Assembly: GCF_044383835.1 (NCBI RefSeq)
Contig: NZ_JBISEP010000001.1
Span: 1-64,000 of the forward strand
Source of the DNA: Paraliobacillus sp044383835
Lineage (GTDB): Bacteria; Bacillota; Bacilli; Bacillales; Amphibacillaceae
Direction of reading: 5' to 3'
Length of the DNA stretch: 64,000 nt
Both the position numbers and the translations under genes were made by a program. Shown in pieces: positions 45,358 through 54,775 of this stretch (position 1 is the stretch's first letter; each line of letters starts with the position of its first letter). The notes beneath the pieces were generated by a model. The model made no database searches. It had not been told where the DNA came from and saw nothing but the letters and a program-made list of their open reading frames with translations.

Positions 45358-45966
45358 ATGAAGTTAGTTTGCGAATCTAATTTGATCAAAGATTATTTAG
45401 AAGAAACAAAAGAAATTAATTACTCTAACTTTAAAATACAAGAAATAATCAATGAATTATTTCAGCCATCTCAATCAGAAATTGAAAAGGCTGAGACAGC
45501 TTTTCAATTCGTAAGAGATCAAGTCAATCACTCTTGGGATGTTAAAGGGGAACGGGTAACGTGTAATGCTTCTGATACTCTAAATTATAGAGAGGGTATT
45601 TGTTATGCCAAATCAAACTTGTTAGCTGCTTTATTACGTTCACAAAATATACCTACAGGTTTTTGTTACCAACGTTTAATGTTATTTGATAAACCAGAGA
45701 AAGGTTACTGTATTCACGCTTTAAATGCCGTTTTCTTGAGCTCAAGAAAAAAATGGATTCGAATAGATGCGCGGGGAAACAAAAAGGGAATTGATGCACA
45801 ATTTTCAATTGACAAAGAAAAGTTAGCTTTTGTTGTCAATGAAGATATGGATGAAAAAAATTATCCATTAATTTATGTCAATCCTCATCCCAAAACAATT
45901 TCTACCCTTAAGAACCATACAAATGCAATTGAAATGTATAGATATCACTTACCGACATATTTATAG
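45358..45966 (+). CDS. Transglutaminase-like domain protein
   Basis: A 202-residue cytoplasmic protein of the transglutaminase/protease core superfamily, with a visible Cys-His-Asp triad: ‘REGICYAKSNLLAALLRS’, ‘GYCIHALNAVFL’ and ‘WIRIDARGN’. No signal peptide. GGAGGG precedes the ATG. Probably a peptidase-like enzyme of unknown target. Confidence 0.8.
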   Translation: MKLVCESNLIKDYLEETKEINYSNFKIQEIINELFQPSQSEIEKAETAFQFVRDQVNHSWDVKGERVTCNASDTLNYREGICYAKSNLLAALLRSQNIPTGFCYQRLMLFDKPEKGYCIHALNAVFLSSRKKWIRIDARGNKKGIDAQFSIDKEKLAFVVNEDMDEKNYPLIYVNPHPKTISTLKNHTNAIEMYRYHLPTYL

Positions 45967-45984
45967 CTAGCTGGCGGTTAGAGA

Positions 45985-46014
45985 AATTGTTAACCCTTAC
46001 TATGCTTAACAATT
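45985..46014. terminator. Weak intergenic hairpin between convergent genes
   Basis: The 9-bp arms AATTGTTAA (45985-45993) and TTAACAATT (46006-46014) without a T-tract; possibly a terminator for the transglutaminase-like gene. Confidence 0.35.
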
Positions 46015-46080
46015 AAATTACTAAATACTATTGTTTCAATTTTAGAACTAAGAATGGTTCATTAGTTATAAAATGTATTA

Positions 46081-46359
46081 CTATCGAACTTCAAACGACG
46101 TATAACCTTTTAAGTCATCATAAGAATTTACATCTACATGATCAACGTGAATAAACCGTCTGGGCCCTTTTTTTATCAAATCAACAAATTGATCAACAAT
46201 TTTTGATTCACCTTCTGCTTCTATTTCAACTGTTCCATCGGATAAGTTTCTGACCCAACCAGTTAACCCCATTTCGGTTGCTTTCATTTGCGTCGTATAT
46301 CGAAAACCAACCCCCTGAACCATTCCGCTTACAATCATATGTGCTCGGATTGTGCTCAT
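46081..46359 (-). CDS. acyP: Acylphosphatase
   Basis: A 92-residue enzyme hydrolysing acyl phosphates. The phosphate loop with catalytic Arg is ‘GMVQGVGFRY’ (13-22), and the catalytic Asn is in ‘GWVRNLSDGTVEIEAEG’ (about 38). Ribosome site GAGGTG on the minus strand. Isolated and opposite to its neighbours. Confidence 0.94.
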   Translation of the reverse strand: MSTIRAHMIVSGMVQGVGFRYTTQMKATEMGLTGWVRNLSDGTVEIEAEGESKIVDQFVDLIKKGPRRFIHVDHVDVNSYDDLKGYTSFEVR

Positions 46360-46500
46360 TTAATCACCTCAAAAATATTGTTATTATTCTATTTACCATA
46401 TAAGATGAAATCAAACTAGTAAATTTAATATTTGTGTCCATTTTAATTATATTAAAATTAAAAGTAAATGACCATAAAAACTGGAAGGAGTAGTTGAGCG

Positions 46501-47478
46501 ATGCTACAAGAGATTTCAATCAATAAAATTAAAGGGTTCTCTATTGGTCATGCGCAATATCAAGAAGCTGCAACTGGATGCACGGTGATCATTAACAAAA
46601 ATGGGGCAGTAACTGGTGTTGATGTGAGAGGTGGATCTCCAGGTACACGAGAAACAGACTTATTAAAGTCAGAGAATCTTGTTCAGGAAACACATGCCGT
46701 TTTTTTAAGTGGTGGTAGCGCATTTGGTTTGGGTGTAGCAGATGGTATTATGCGATATTTAGAAGAGAGAGAAATAGGTTTTGATGTTGGTGTTGCACGT
46801 GTTCCAATTGTACCTGGTGCTATTTTATTTGATCTAACATTAGCTGATGCTTCGATTCGACCAGATGCCAGTTTAGGTTATCAAGCATGTCTTAATGCGG
46901 AAACAATGAAGGAAGTAACGAATGGTTCGATTGGCGCTGGGACAGGAGCAACGGTAGGGAAGTGTTTAGGTCCTACTTTTTCCATGAAAGGCGGCTTAGG
47001 TACATTTGCAATAAAAATTGGTGAGCTCCAAGTCGGTGCTGTGGTTGCTGTTAATAGCTTTGGAGATATTTTTGATCCGAAAGAAAATCAAATAATTGCA
47101 GGTACTTATGATCGAGAAAATGATCAATTACTACATACGGAAGAACAATTATTGTCACAATTAGATAAACAGACAAATCGTTTTTCTACAAATACATCAA
47201 TTGGTACGATTATTACCAATGCAAAAGCAACAAAATCTGAAATGAATAAGCTTGCAAGTATGGCACACGATGGATTCGCTAGAACGATGCGTCCTTCCCA
47301 CACTCTTGTGGATGGTGACACTATTTTTGCAATGACATCAAACGAAGTCTCGGTTGATCTCAACATTGTAGGTATGCTTGCCGTACAAGCAATTGAGCGA
47401 GCAGTTATTAATGGAATCAAACATGCACATGCTGTAGATGGGCAACCAAGCTATAAAGATATTATCAAAAACAAATAA
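46501..47478 (+). CDS. P1 family (S58/DmpA-NylC-like) peptidase
   Basis: A 325-residue N-terminal-nucleophile hydrolase. ‘LSGGSAFGLGVADGIMRYLEE’ (about 76-96) and ‘GSIGAGTGATVGK’ are family hallmarks. Self-cleavage before a Thr in ‘STNTSIGTIITNAKATK’ (about residue 229-230) is predicted by comparison with NylC-type enzymes. Likely an aminopeptidase/amidase for beta-peptide or amide bonds. GGAAGGAG precedes the ATG. Confidence 0.88.
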   Translation: MLQEISINKIKGFSIGHAQYQEAATGCTVIINKNGAVTGVDVRGGSPGTRETDLLKSENLVQETHAVFLSGGSAFGLGVADGIMRYLEEREIGFDVGVARVPIVPGAILFDLTLADASIRPDASLGYQACLNAETMKEVTNGSIGAGTGATVGKCLGPTFSMKGGLGTFAIKIGELQVGAVVAVNSFGDIFDPKENQIIAGTYDRENDQLLHTEEQLLSQLDKQTNRFSTNTSIGTIITNAKATKSEMNKLASMAHDGFARTMRPSHTLVDGDTIFAMTSNEVSVDLNIVGMLAVQAIERAVINGIKHAHAVDGQPSYKDIIKNK

Positions 47479-47566
47479 AAAAGTATGTTTAATTGTGATA
47501 TTTGTCACGGAAAAAATTTAATTTTAATTCATAATAAACAGTAGACTGCAATTTTGAGGTGAATTT

Positions 47567-48493
47567 ATGGGAAGTCTTTATCAACCAGAGTTAATCGCTA
47601 CCGCTAGAGATATGAATGAAGTACAAAAATTAATTGATGTTGGTGTAGATGCGATTACGATTGGTCATCAAAACTACGGATTACGTGTCACTGGTGATTT
47701 TTCAATCGAAGAAATAAAAACAGCAACGATGTATTGTCATCAAAATGATACGAAAATATATATTTTGACCAATGCTATCTTTCACAATGATATATTAGAA
47801 ATCTTACCAACGTATTTAAAGGAATTAGAATCTGTTAAAGTCGACGGGATTATTTGTGGCGATCCATCCATTTTTATGATTGTCTCAGCATATGAGATTA
47901 ACATACCTATTATCTGGAATCCTGAAACATTAGCAACAAATTATGAAACATTAAATTATTGGCATCAAAAAGGGATTAGTCGTGCTATTCTATCAAATGA
48001 ATTAGCGATGGATGCAATTAAAGAAATAAATGAACAGGTTACATTTCCTGTTGATATTCAAGTGCACGGAATGACTTGTATTTTTCAATCAAAACGAAAA
48101 TTAGTAACAAATTATTATAATCATATTGATAAATCGTACAACAAACAACAACTCATGCATATTACCCAAGGAAAAGAAGAAGATACACATTATCCGATTT
48201 TTGAGGATGTTAATGGTACGCATATTATGAGTAATGAAGATTTATGTATGATTGAGCATTTACCTTTATTATTAGAGGCTAAAATCCAAGGTTTCCGTAT
48301 TAGTGGCATATTGAAGTCTGTTGATTATCACGTGCAAATTACTCAATTATACAGAGAAGCAATTGATACGTATTTACATGATCCAGCTCAATTTGAGTTA
48401 AAAAAAGCAGGGTTTAAACAACGTATTTATAGTATACAACCAGAAGATCGAAAATTAGGAACTGGATTCTATTTCAAGGAACAGATCTATTAG
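47567..48493 (+). CDS. yrrN: U32 peptidase-family tRNA hydroxylation protein (YrrN/TrhP1-like)
   Basis: A 308-residue U32 protein; the pattern ‘ELIATARDMNEVQKLIDVGVDAI’ and ‘VDIQVHGMTCIFQSKRKLVTNYY’ fits the shorter member of the pair. In B. subtilis YrrN and YrrO take part in prephenate-dependent 5-hydroxylation of tRNA uridine-34. GAGGTG precedes the ATG; 16 bp separate it from yrrO. Confidence 0.88.
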   Translation: MGSLYQPELIATARDMNEVQKLIDVGVDAITIGHQNYGLRVTGDFSIEEIKTATMYCHQNDTKIYILTNAIFHNDILEILPTYLKELESVKVDGIICGDPSIFMIVSAYEINIPIIWNPETLATNYETLNYWHQKGISRAILSNELAMDAIKEINEQVTFPVDIQVHGMTCIFQSKRKLVTNYYNHIDKSYNKQQLMHITQGKEEDTHYPIFEDVNGTHIMSNEDLCMIEHLPLLLEAKIQGFRISGILKSVDYHVQITQLYREAIDTYLHDPAQFELKKAGFKQRIYSIQPEDRKLGTGFYFKEQIY

Positions 48494-48509
48494 CTAGAGG
48501 AGTATTATC

Positions 48510-49742
48510 ATGACTGACTTACAAACAAAAACAAAGCCAGAGCTACTTGCTCCAGCAGGGAATTTAGAAAAACTAAAATTTGCAATTCATTACGGTGCAG
48601 ATGCAGTATATATCGGTGGTAAGCAATTTGGTCTTCGTTCCAAGGCAGGAAATTTTTCGTATGAGGATATGAAAGAAGGCATCGCTTTTGCTAGAAAATA
48701 TGGAGCAAAAGTGTATGTAGCGGCTAATATCATCGCGCATAATGAAAATTTATCAGGAGCAAAAGATTATTTTAAAAAGTTATACGAGGTCGGGATTGAT
48801 GCAGTAATTGTTGCTGATCCAGCTTTAATTGCAGCTTGTAAAGAAGCTGCACCTAATCTTGAGATTCATATTAGTACGCAAGCATCCATTGCGAATTGGC
48901 GTACAGTAGAATTTTGGAAAAGTGAGGGTATTCCTCGTGTCGTATTAGCTAGAGAAGTTTCCTTAGAAGAAATAAAGGAAATGAAAGAAAAAGTTGATAT
49001 TGAATTAGAAGCCTTTATTCACGGAGCAATGTGTATATCCTATTCGGGACGTTGTGTATTATCTAATCATATGACAGCACGCGATGCGAACAGAGGTGGC
49101 TGTGCCCAATCTTGTCGATGGAAATATGATTTATTTGAAGACGGAACAGATGGATCAGAAAACATTTCCGAACAATCAGATGAGTCCTATACAATGAGCT
49201 CACAAGACTTAAGCATGGTTGAACATATGCCAGATTTACTAGCTGCAGGTGTAGATAGCTTAAAAATTGAAGGTAGAATGAAAAGTGTTCACTATGTTGC
49301 TACAGTGGTCAACGTGTATCGTAAAGTTATAGACACATATTTTGAAGACCCTGATCATTTCGAAATGGATCCAGAATGGGTTGATGAAATATGGAAAGCT
49401 GCACAACGTTCATTAACGACTGCATTTTACTATAATGAGCCAACGGAAAAAGATCAATTATTCGGTAGACCAGCGCGTATTCCGAAATACGATTTTGCAG
49501 GGCTTGTATTAGATTATGATGAGACAACACAGATCGCAACGATTCAACAACGAAATAGTTTTGGGGTTGGTGATGAAGTAGAATTTTTCGGACCTAACTT
49601 TTATCATTTCAAACAAACAATTAAAGAAGTTTGGGATGAAAATGGTGAACCGATAGATCGAGCGAAACATGCCATGATGATTACTAAAGTAAAAGTAGAC
49701 CAACCATTAAAATATTATGATATGATGCGGAAGCGTAAATAG
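48510..49742 (+). CDS. yrrO: U32 peptidase-family tRNA hydroxylation protein (YrrO/TrhP2-like)
   Basis: A 410-residue U32 protein beginning ‘KPELLAPAGNLEKLKFAIHYGADAVYIGG’-type and carrying the signature ‘EAFIHGAMCISYSGRCVLSNHM’ with conserved cysteines (also ‘GGCAQSCRWKY’) for iron-sulfur binding. It works with the adjacent YrrN homologue on tRNA wobble uridine. Unlike in B. subtilis, udk and greA do not follow. Confidence 0.92.
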   Translation: MTDLQTKTKPELLAPAGNLEKLKFAIHYGADAVYIGGKQFGLRSKAGNFSYEDMKEGIAFARKYGAKVYVAANIIAHNENLSGAKDYFKKLYEVGIDAVIVADPALIAACKEAAPNLEIHISTQASIANWRTVEFWKSEGIPRVVLAREVSLEEIKEMKEKVDIELEAFIHGAMCISYSGRCVLSNHMTARDANRGGCAQSCRWKYDLFEDGTDGSENISEQSDESYTMSSQDLSMVEHMPDLLAAGVDSLKIEGRMKSVHYVATVVNVYRKVIDTYFEDPDHFEMDPEWVDEIWKAAQRSLTTAFYYNEPTEKDQLFGRPARIPKYDFAGLVLDYDETTQIATIQQRNSFGVGDEVEFFGPNFYHFKQTIKEVWDENGEPIDRAKHAMMITKVKVDQPLKYYDMMRKRK

Positions 49743-49750
49743 TAAATCAT

Positions 49751-49790
49751 GAAAAACTCTTTTTATACTACGGTGTAAAAAGAGTTTTTT
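49751..49790 (+). terminator. Terminator after yrrO
   Basis: AAAAACTCTTTTTA and TAAAAAGAGTTTTT arms with a short loop and T-run. Confidence 0.85.
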
Positions 49791-49846
49791 GTATGCCTAT
49801 GTACCAGTACGTTCATAATAAATAAAAAGATGGAGGTTTTCATGAA

Positions 49847-51382
49847 ATGACAATGAAAAAAGAGTCATACTGGTACAATACACATATCGCATCATTTCCA
49901 CCTATTTCAAAAGATATGCAAGCGGATGTTACAATCGTTGGAGGCGGTATTTCTGGCATAACAACAGCCTATTTGTTAGCGAAAGAAAACATAAATGTTG
50001 TACTAATCGAAGCTGATCAGTTAATTAGTGGAACAACAGGACATACAACAGCTAAGATCACCGCACAACATGGACTGATTTATGATGAGCTAATCCAGCA
50101 TTTTGGAAAAGAAAAAGCAAAACAATATTACACCGCACAAGTTCAGGCACTACAACAGATAAAAAAACTAATCAACGAACATCAAATTTCCTGTGATTTT
50201 TCTGAAGAAGATGCATACATCTACACAAATGATGATAATTATGTAAGTAAACTAAAAAGTGAAGCAAATGCCTATCAGGAATTAGATATACCTGGATCAT
50301 TAGTTACACACATGCCGTTAGATATTCCAATGAAGCTTGGATTGAAAATGGATAAACAAGCACAATTTCACCCAGTTAAGTATCTTGCTTCACTTGTTAA
50401 TGAATTATCAAAAAATAATAACATACGTATTTTTGAACAAAGCCCTGCTACGGATATACAAAATAGTGAATCCGATCAACCTATCGTGATAACAAAACAA
50501 GGGAATGTTATACAATCCAGACATGTTGTAATTGCTTCACACTTTCCTTTCTATGATATGAAAGGATTATATTTCGCTAGAATGTATCCTGAACGCTCCC
50601 ATTTGATTGCTGCAAAAACAAAACAGAAGTACCCAGGCGGTATGTATATTAGCGCTGAACAGCCTATAAGATCCGTTCGAGCAACAAATTCACATGATGA
50701 TCAAGAAATCTGGCTTTTTGGTGGAGAAAGATATCGTACAGGTCATGCGAAACAACAAAAAGAAGCTTTTCATAAATTAGAGGCATTCGCAAACCAACAT
50801 GTAGTTATTGACACATTTATCAACCAATGGGCAGCACAGGACCTAACAACAACGGATAAGGTACCTTATATCGGTAAACTATGCAAATCAACACCGAATG
50901 TGTATATTGCTACAGGTTATCGAAAATGGGGAATGACAAACGGCGCTATTGCCGCTCAATTAATTACTGATGACATTTTAAATAAACAAAACCCAATGAG
51001 CGATCTTTTCTCACCGCAACGTTTTCATAGTGACCCAGATATTAAGAAGCTTATTTCTATGAATGCTACTACAGCAAAGCACCTTATTGCCAGCAAACTA
51101 GCCATACCAATGAATAAAATTGACGAACTCAAAGCAAATCAAGCTACCACAATATTAGCTGGTATAAATAAAATAGGTGTTTATCGCGATGAGGCAAGTG
51201 ACTTACATGCAATTGATACTACCTGCACCCATATGGGATGTGAAGTAACATGGAACGGAAATGAACAGACATGGGATTGTCCTTGTCATGGATCGCGTTT
51301 TTCTGTAACTGGAGAAGTACTAGAGGGTCCAGCCACTAAGCCTTTAAATCCATATGACACATCGGAATTAGAGGATCACTAA
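49847..51382 (+). CDS. FAD-dependent oxidoreductase with C-terminal Rieske domain (YhfW-like)
   Basis: 511 residues. N-terminal DAO-type Rossmann motif ‘VTIVGGGISGITTAYLLAKE’ (about 27-46) and ‘SGTTGHTTAKIT’; C-terminal Rieske centre ‘CTHMGCEVTW’ (about 457-466) and ‘CPCHGSRFS’ (about 477-485) supply the 2Cys-2His ligands of a 2Fe-2S cluster. ATG 49847 is 10 nt after GGAGG; the ATG at 49842 opens only a two-codon frame. Substrate unknown; overlaps nothing and is followed by a hydrolase 2 bp later. Confidence 0.9.
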   Translation: MTMKKESYWYNTHIASFPPISKDMQADVTIVGGGISGITTAYLLAKENINVVLIEADQLISGTTGHTTAKITAQHGLIYDELIQHFGKEKAKQYYTAQVQALQQIKKLINEHQISCDFSEEDAYIYTNDDNYVSKLKSEANAYQELDIPGSLVTHMPLDIPMKLGLKMDKQAQFHPVKYLASLVNELSKNNNIRIFEQSPATDIQNSESDQPIVITKQGNVIQSRHVVIASHFPFYDMKGLYFARMYPERSHLIAAKTKQKYPGGMYISAEQPIRSVRATNSHDDQEIWLFGGERYRTGHAKQQKEAFHKLEAFANQHVVIDTFINQWAAQDLTTTDKVPYIGKLCKSTPNVYIATGYRKWGMTNGAIAAQLITDDILNKQNPMSDLFSPQRFHSDPDIKKLISMNATTAKHLIASKLAIPMNKIDELKANQATTILAGINKIGVYRDEASDLHAIDTTCTHMGCEVTWNGNEQTWDCPCHGSRFSVTGEVLEGPATKPLNPYDTSELEDH

Positions 51383-51383
51383 T

Positions 51384-52148
51384 ATGCCATTCGTTAATTT
51401 AAAGCATGCACATCTATTTTATGATAAATGGGGCAACGGGGAACCAATATTGTTTGTCCATCCACCTGGTTTAGGAAGGCTAGTTTTTCAATACCAAGTA
51501 GAATTAGCAGATCATTTTCAGTTAATTATGCCTGATCTTAGTGGGCATGGTGAATCGGTTTCTAAGTTGAGTCAGGAATCTACACTTATTGATCAGTATG
51601 TAGAAGAGATCAAGCACATAATGGAAGCGGAAAATTTAAAAAAAATCATTCTTTGCGCTTATTCAGCTGGTGGTGTCATAGCACAATCCTTCACGATAAA
51701 ATATCCGGATATGGTAAAAGCATTAATTATTTCTGGAGCTTACCCCAAAGTAGATACGTTGGGGTTAGAGTGGATGTATCGAATAGGTGAAGGGGTTATT
51801 ATAAAAAACCCAAACAGATTAGCAGAGATTTTAGCATATAGTAATGCAAACAATGAAGAAGATGAAGAAAAATTATATCAACATATGTTAAAGACTGATC
51901 CAGTAATATGGCTGCGTTTTTATTTAGATACCCAACATTATAATCAAGTGAACCAAATTCCGTCAATCCAATGTCCAACATTACTAATATACGGCGAACG
52001 TACGTTTTGGATTCATCACCATAAACTATTTTATAAAGAACAAACTAATATGTATATCGCATTTGTAGACGATGCATTTCACCAAGTACCTAGCAAAAAT
52101 TATATCGCATTTAATCATTTAGTAAAGCAATTTATTAACAACCTTTAA
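51384..52148 (+). CDS. Alpha/beta hydrolase
   Basis: A 254-residue alpha/beta-hydrolase fold enzyme: oxyanion ‘FVHPPGLGR’, nucleophile Ser in ‘LCAYSAGGVIAQSF’ (about 94), acid in ‘LLIYGERTFWIHHHK’ and His in ‘DDAFHQVPSKN’. Esterase/lipase-like; substrate unknown. It is translationally coupled to the FAD-Rieske gene. Confidence 0.88.
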   Translation: MPFVNLKHAHLFYDKWGNGEPILFVHPPGLGRLVFQYQVELADHFQLIMPDLSGHGESVSKLSQESTLIDQYVEEIKHIMEAENLKKIILCAYSAGGVIAQSFTIKYPDMVKALIISGAYPKVDTLGLEWMYRIGEGVIIKNPNRLAEILAYSNANNEEDEEKLYQHMLKTDPVIWLRFYLDTQHYNQVNQIPSIQCPTLLIYGERTFWIHHHKLFYKEQTNMYIAFVDDAFHQVPSKNYIAFNHLVKQFINNL

Positions 52149-52245
52149 TTTACTGGATTTAAGTATTGCATTAACAATTATGTCTAAGGTTATCTTCAAC
52201 ATCTATGTGTGATAGAATGAAGAAAAACAATTGAGGATGTGTATC

Positions 52246-52596
52246 ATGGCAAAACACAAGATTTATACAATGAGTTTCGCTAGTGTGTATCCCCATTATA
52301 TTAAAAAAGCAGAGAGAAAAAGACGTTCAAAAACCGAAGTCGATGAGATCATTCGTTGGTTGACAGGATACAGTCAGGAAGGTTTAGAGACACAGTTGGA
52401 TAGACAGACAGATTTTGAGACATTCTTTTCCGAGGCTCCTCGTTTAAATCCTTCACGAACGCTGATAAAAGGTGTGATCTGTGGCGTTCGAGTAGAAGAA
52501 ATCGAAGAGCAAACGATGAAGGAAATTCGCTATTTAGATAAACTAATTGATGAATTAGCAAAAGGAAAAGCAATGGAGAAAATTTTACGAAAATAA
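52246..52596 (+). CDS. DUF2200 family protein
   Basis: A 116-residue protein matching DUF2200: ‘HKIYTMSFASVYPHYIKKAERK’-type start, ‘EIIRWLTGYS’ and ‘LIKGVICGVRVEEIE’. GAGGATG is spaced for ATG 52246, not the upstream GTG-type start. YdhG/MutT-like roles have been proposed for relatives; function unknown. Confidence 0.85.
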   Translation: MAKHKIYTMSFASVYPHYIKKAERKRRSKTEVDEIIRWLTGYSQEGLETQLDRQTDFETFFSEAPRLNPSRTLIKGVICGVRVEEIEEQTMKEIRYLDKLIDELAKGKAMEKILRK

Positions 52597-52614
52597 ATAG
52601 TTGAAATAATGAAG

Positions 52615-52665
52615 GATCAGACTCTTATCGCCGACACTCGTCGACATCAAAGGTCTGATCTATTT
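52615..52665 (+). terminator. Possible terminator after the DUF2200 gene
   Basis: GATCAGAC (52615-52622) and GTCTGATC (52652-52659), loop of 29 nt containing GTCGA-type inner pairing, followed by TATTTATTATG. Confidence 0.45.
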
Positions 52666-52751
52666 ATTATGTTTTTGAACCGAGCGACACACTATTAGTA
52701 AAAAATAAATAGTTGGGAAAAATGAATATAACTAAATGTGGAGGTGAAAAA

Positions 52752-52988
52752 ATGAGTTTAGATCCTAAGCAAAAAAAGCATGTCGCAAAAGAGCTAAGAG
52801 AAAATTTTAAGCATGCTGGACTAACACCAGAAGTCATTCAGGCTGATTTAGCCTTTGGTCATGAGAAATATGAAGAGACGATAAAACTAGGTCCTACCTC
52901 TGATGAAGAAGCGGTAGAGCGTCTACGTAATTATCTGGAAGAGAAGTTAGAGGAGCAGGGCAAGAAACCATATAGTAGTTCTCATTAA
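52752..52988 (+). CDS. DUF2316-like small protein
   Basis: A 78-residue helical protein: ‘MSLDPKQKKHVAKELRENFKHAGLT’, then ‘AVERLRNYLEEKLEEQGKKPY’. The pattern fits DUF2316, a Cro/C1-like HTH-related family. GGAGGTG is spaced for ATG 52752. Function unknown. Confidence 0.7.
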   Translation: MSLDPKQKKHVAKELRENFKHAGLTPEVIQADLAFGHEKYEETIKLGPTSDEEAVERLRNYLEEKLEEQGKKPYSSSH

Positions 52989-53018
52989 GACTAGGAAATA
53001 GTGATATTATTTAGTTAT

Positions 53019-53073
53019 GCGCTTGATACCTCAAACAGACAACAATGTCTTTTGCATGTATCAGGTGCTTTTT
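53019..53073 (+). terminator. Terminator after the DUF2316-like gene
   Basis: GCGCTTGATAC (53019-53029) pairs with GTATCAGGTGC (53058-53068) through two G-T pairs, with an inner GACA...TGTC, then five Ts. Confidence 0.7.
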
Positions 53074-53160
53074 GTATATACTTTTGTCTCATAATTAGCT
53101 GACCTTCATTTTATAGGCAGGAAGAGGAAGCTATTTTTTTACATACAAAACATTTTGTGA

Positions 53161-53189
53161 TTGTAAGCGTTTCCTTAATGTGGTATTAT
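53161..53189 (+). promoter_or_regulatory. Promoter overlapped by a cre (CcpA) site
   Basis: TTGTAA (53161-53166), 17-bp spacer, TATTAT (53184-53189). The 15-mer TTGTAAGCGTTTCCT at 53161-53175 meets every position of the cre consensus WTGNAANCGNWNNCW and covers the -35, which predicts repression by CcpA on preferred sugars. Confidence 0.65.
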
Positions 53190-53225
53190 GTAATAGTAAA
53201 CTATAATTTATAGGTGGATTGTAAT

Positions 53226-53399
53226 ATGAAGCAGTATATTTTCTTGTTAAATACACATCTTAATCCAATAGAGGTTAAATTTGAAGCAGAAGGAATGCTT
53301 GATGCACTTACACAAGCAAAAGAATTCGTGAAAAAAACAATGAAAAATCATTCTTCCGAGATAGATATTCAATTTAAAGGGACGGTATATTTAAATTAG
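53226..53399 (+). CDS. 57-residue protein, probably CcpA-regulated
   Basis: A 57-residue soluble protein: beta-strand ‘QYIFLLNTHLNPIEVKFEAEG’, helix ‘LDALTQAKEFVKKTMKN’, then a last strand. AGGTGGA lies 8 nt before ATG 53226. I do not recognise the family. Its own promoter with a cre site and its own terminator make it a monocistronic, real gene. Confidence 0.7.
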   Translation: MKQYIFLLNTHLNPIEVKFEAEGMLDALTQAKEFVKKTMKNHSSEIDIQFKGTVYLN

Positions 53400-53419
53400 A
53401 TGATGTAATCAAGCAAAAT

Positions 53420-53466
53420 AAAGGTGTCTAATACTTTCTTTTTGAAGGAGTTAGGTACCTTTTTTC
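53420..53466 (+). terminator. Terminator after the 57-residue gene
   Basis: AAAGGT...CTAA...CTTTC pairs with GAAG...TTAG...ACCTTT, followed by Ts. Confidence 0.65.
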
Positions 53467-53584
53467 GTTTTTATTCGATTCATTTAGATTTTTTATAGTA
53501 AAATGTAGATGAACAAATAATCTTATAATCATTACATGCGCATTATCGGAAAAAATCAACGCCTATTGATAAAGGAGAATTTTA

Positions 53585-54217
53585 ATGGATAGTATTATTT
53601 TTGATTTAGATGGTACTCTATGGGATTCAAGGGAAACTATAGTTACTGCATGGAACGACGTACTAAATCAATATCAAATTGACAAAGAAATAACAAAAGA
53701 GGATTTAAAGCAAGTATTGGGTCTACCATTTGATGAAGTTAGTAAAAGACTGTTACCGGATGTAGATAAGGAAGTAGCAGAAAAAGTCTTAAATGATAGC
53801 TGCGAAGTTGAAAATGCTTATTTAATTAAGCAAGGTGGCCAATTATACGATGATGTAGCGTCCGTATTAAAAGCACTATCAAAGAGGTACAAGCTCTACA
53901 TTGTAAGCAATTGTCAAATAGGTTATATCGAAGCTTTTTATCAGTACCACGATTTAGGAAAGTATTTCTGCGATTATGAAAATCCCGGAAGAACGGGACT
54001 TTCAAAAGGAGATAACATTAAACTAATTGTCGAAAGAAATCAGTTAAAAAACCCTGTTTATGTAGGAGATACAGATGGTGATCAAAAATCATCAGAATAT
54101 GCTGGAATTCCTTTTATTTATGCAAGATATGGATTTGGAGAAGTAAATCGGTATGATTATGCTATTGATAAGTTTAAAGAACTATTAGATGTCATTACGT
54201 ATATAAAAGATAAATAA
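53585..54217 (+). CDS. HAD-superfamily phosphatase
   Basis: A 210-residue HAD hydrolase: motif I ‘FDLDGTLWDS’ (Asp7 nucleophile, Asp9), motif II Ser in ‘YIVSNCQ’, motif III Lys in ‘GLSKGDNI’ and motif IV ‘YVGDTDGD’. The helical cap lies at about 20-85. Resembles phosphoglycolate-phosphatase-like enzymes; substrate unknown. AAAGGAGAA precedes the ATG. Confidence 0.9.
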   Translation: MDSIIFDLDGTLWDSRETIVTAWNDVLNQYQIDKEITKEDLKQVLGLPFDEVSKRLLPDVDKEVAEKVLNDSCEVENAYLIKQGGQLYDDVASVLKALSKRYKLYIVSNCQIGYIEAFYQYHDLGKYFCDYENPGRTGLSKGDNIKLIVERNQLKNPVYVGDTDGDQKSSEYAGIPFIYARYGFGEVNRYDYAIDKFKELLDVITYIKDK

Positions 54218-54345
54218 ATTGATGTAACGAATGGTCTTGGATCATGTTATAATAAACCGGTTAGGATACTCACAATTTTAACCTAATATGAAACGGATGC
54301 AATTAACAGCCTCCGCCTAGTAATAAAATATGGAGGTGTAAGAGA

Positions 54346-54555
54346 ATGAATAAACGCTGGACCATTGATAAAATTAAAGCATTTGTTGAAAACAATTCAG
54401 AAAGTAAGCTATTAACAACGGAATATCACGGTTTTTCTCAAAAGTTACTATTTAAATGTTCTTGTGGTAACAATTTTGAAAAAAGCTTTACGAAGTTCAA
54501 AAATAATAACCAAAGAAAATGCGATGTATGCCAACCACCTAAAGCATCACGTTAA
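54346..54555 (+). CDS. Small zinc-ribbon protein
   Basis: A 69-residue protein with C-x-C-G (‘FKCSCGNNFEKSF’) and C-x2-C (‘RKCDVCQ’), a four-ligand zinc ribbon. Such short ribbon repeats occur in phage proteins and next to HNH endonucleases, so mobile origin is possible. TGGAGGTG precedes the ATG; a terminator follows. Confidence 0.7.
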   Translation: MNKRWTIDKIKAFVENNSESKLLTTEYHGFSQKLLFKCSCGNNFEKSFTKFKNNNQRKCDVCQPPKASR

Positions 54556-54571
54556 ATGTATATCAAAATTT

Positions 54572-54609
54572 AAAAAAACTAACTTCAACCATTAGAAGTT
54601 AGTTTTTTT
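54572..54609. terminator. Bidirectional terminator
   Basis: AAAAAAACTAACTTC (54572-54586) and GAAGTTAGTTTTTTT (54595-54609) with an 8-nt loop. Confidence 0.9.
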
Positions 54610-54775
54610 AAGTCCAACTGCTCCTTCTAATTGTCAAACGAAACAACTGATGAAATACGATGTCGTTGGCATTTTCACCTTACTCATTTTTATAAAGTTC
54701 CAAAAATACTAGCTAATAACCTATACGAATGATAATTTATTTCATAAACTATGACAAGTAAGGGAGGGGAGATTA

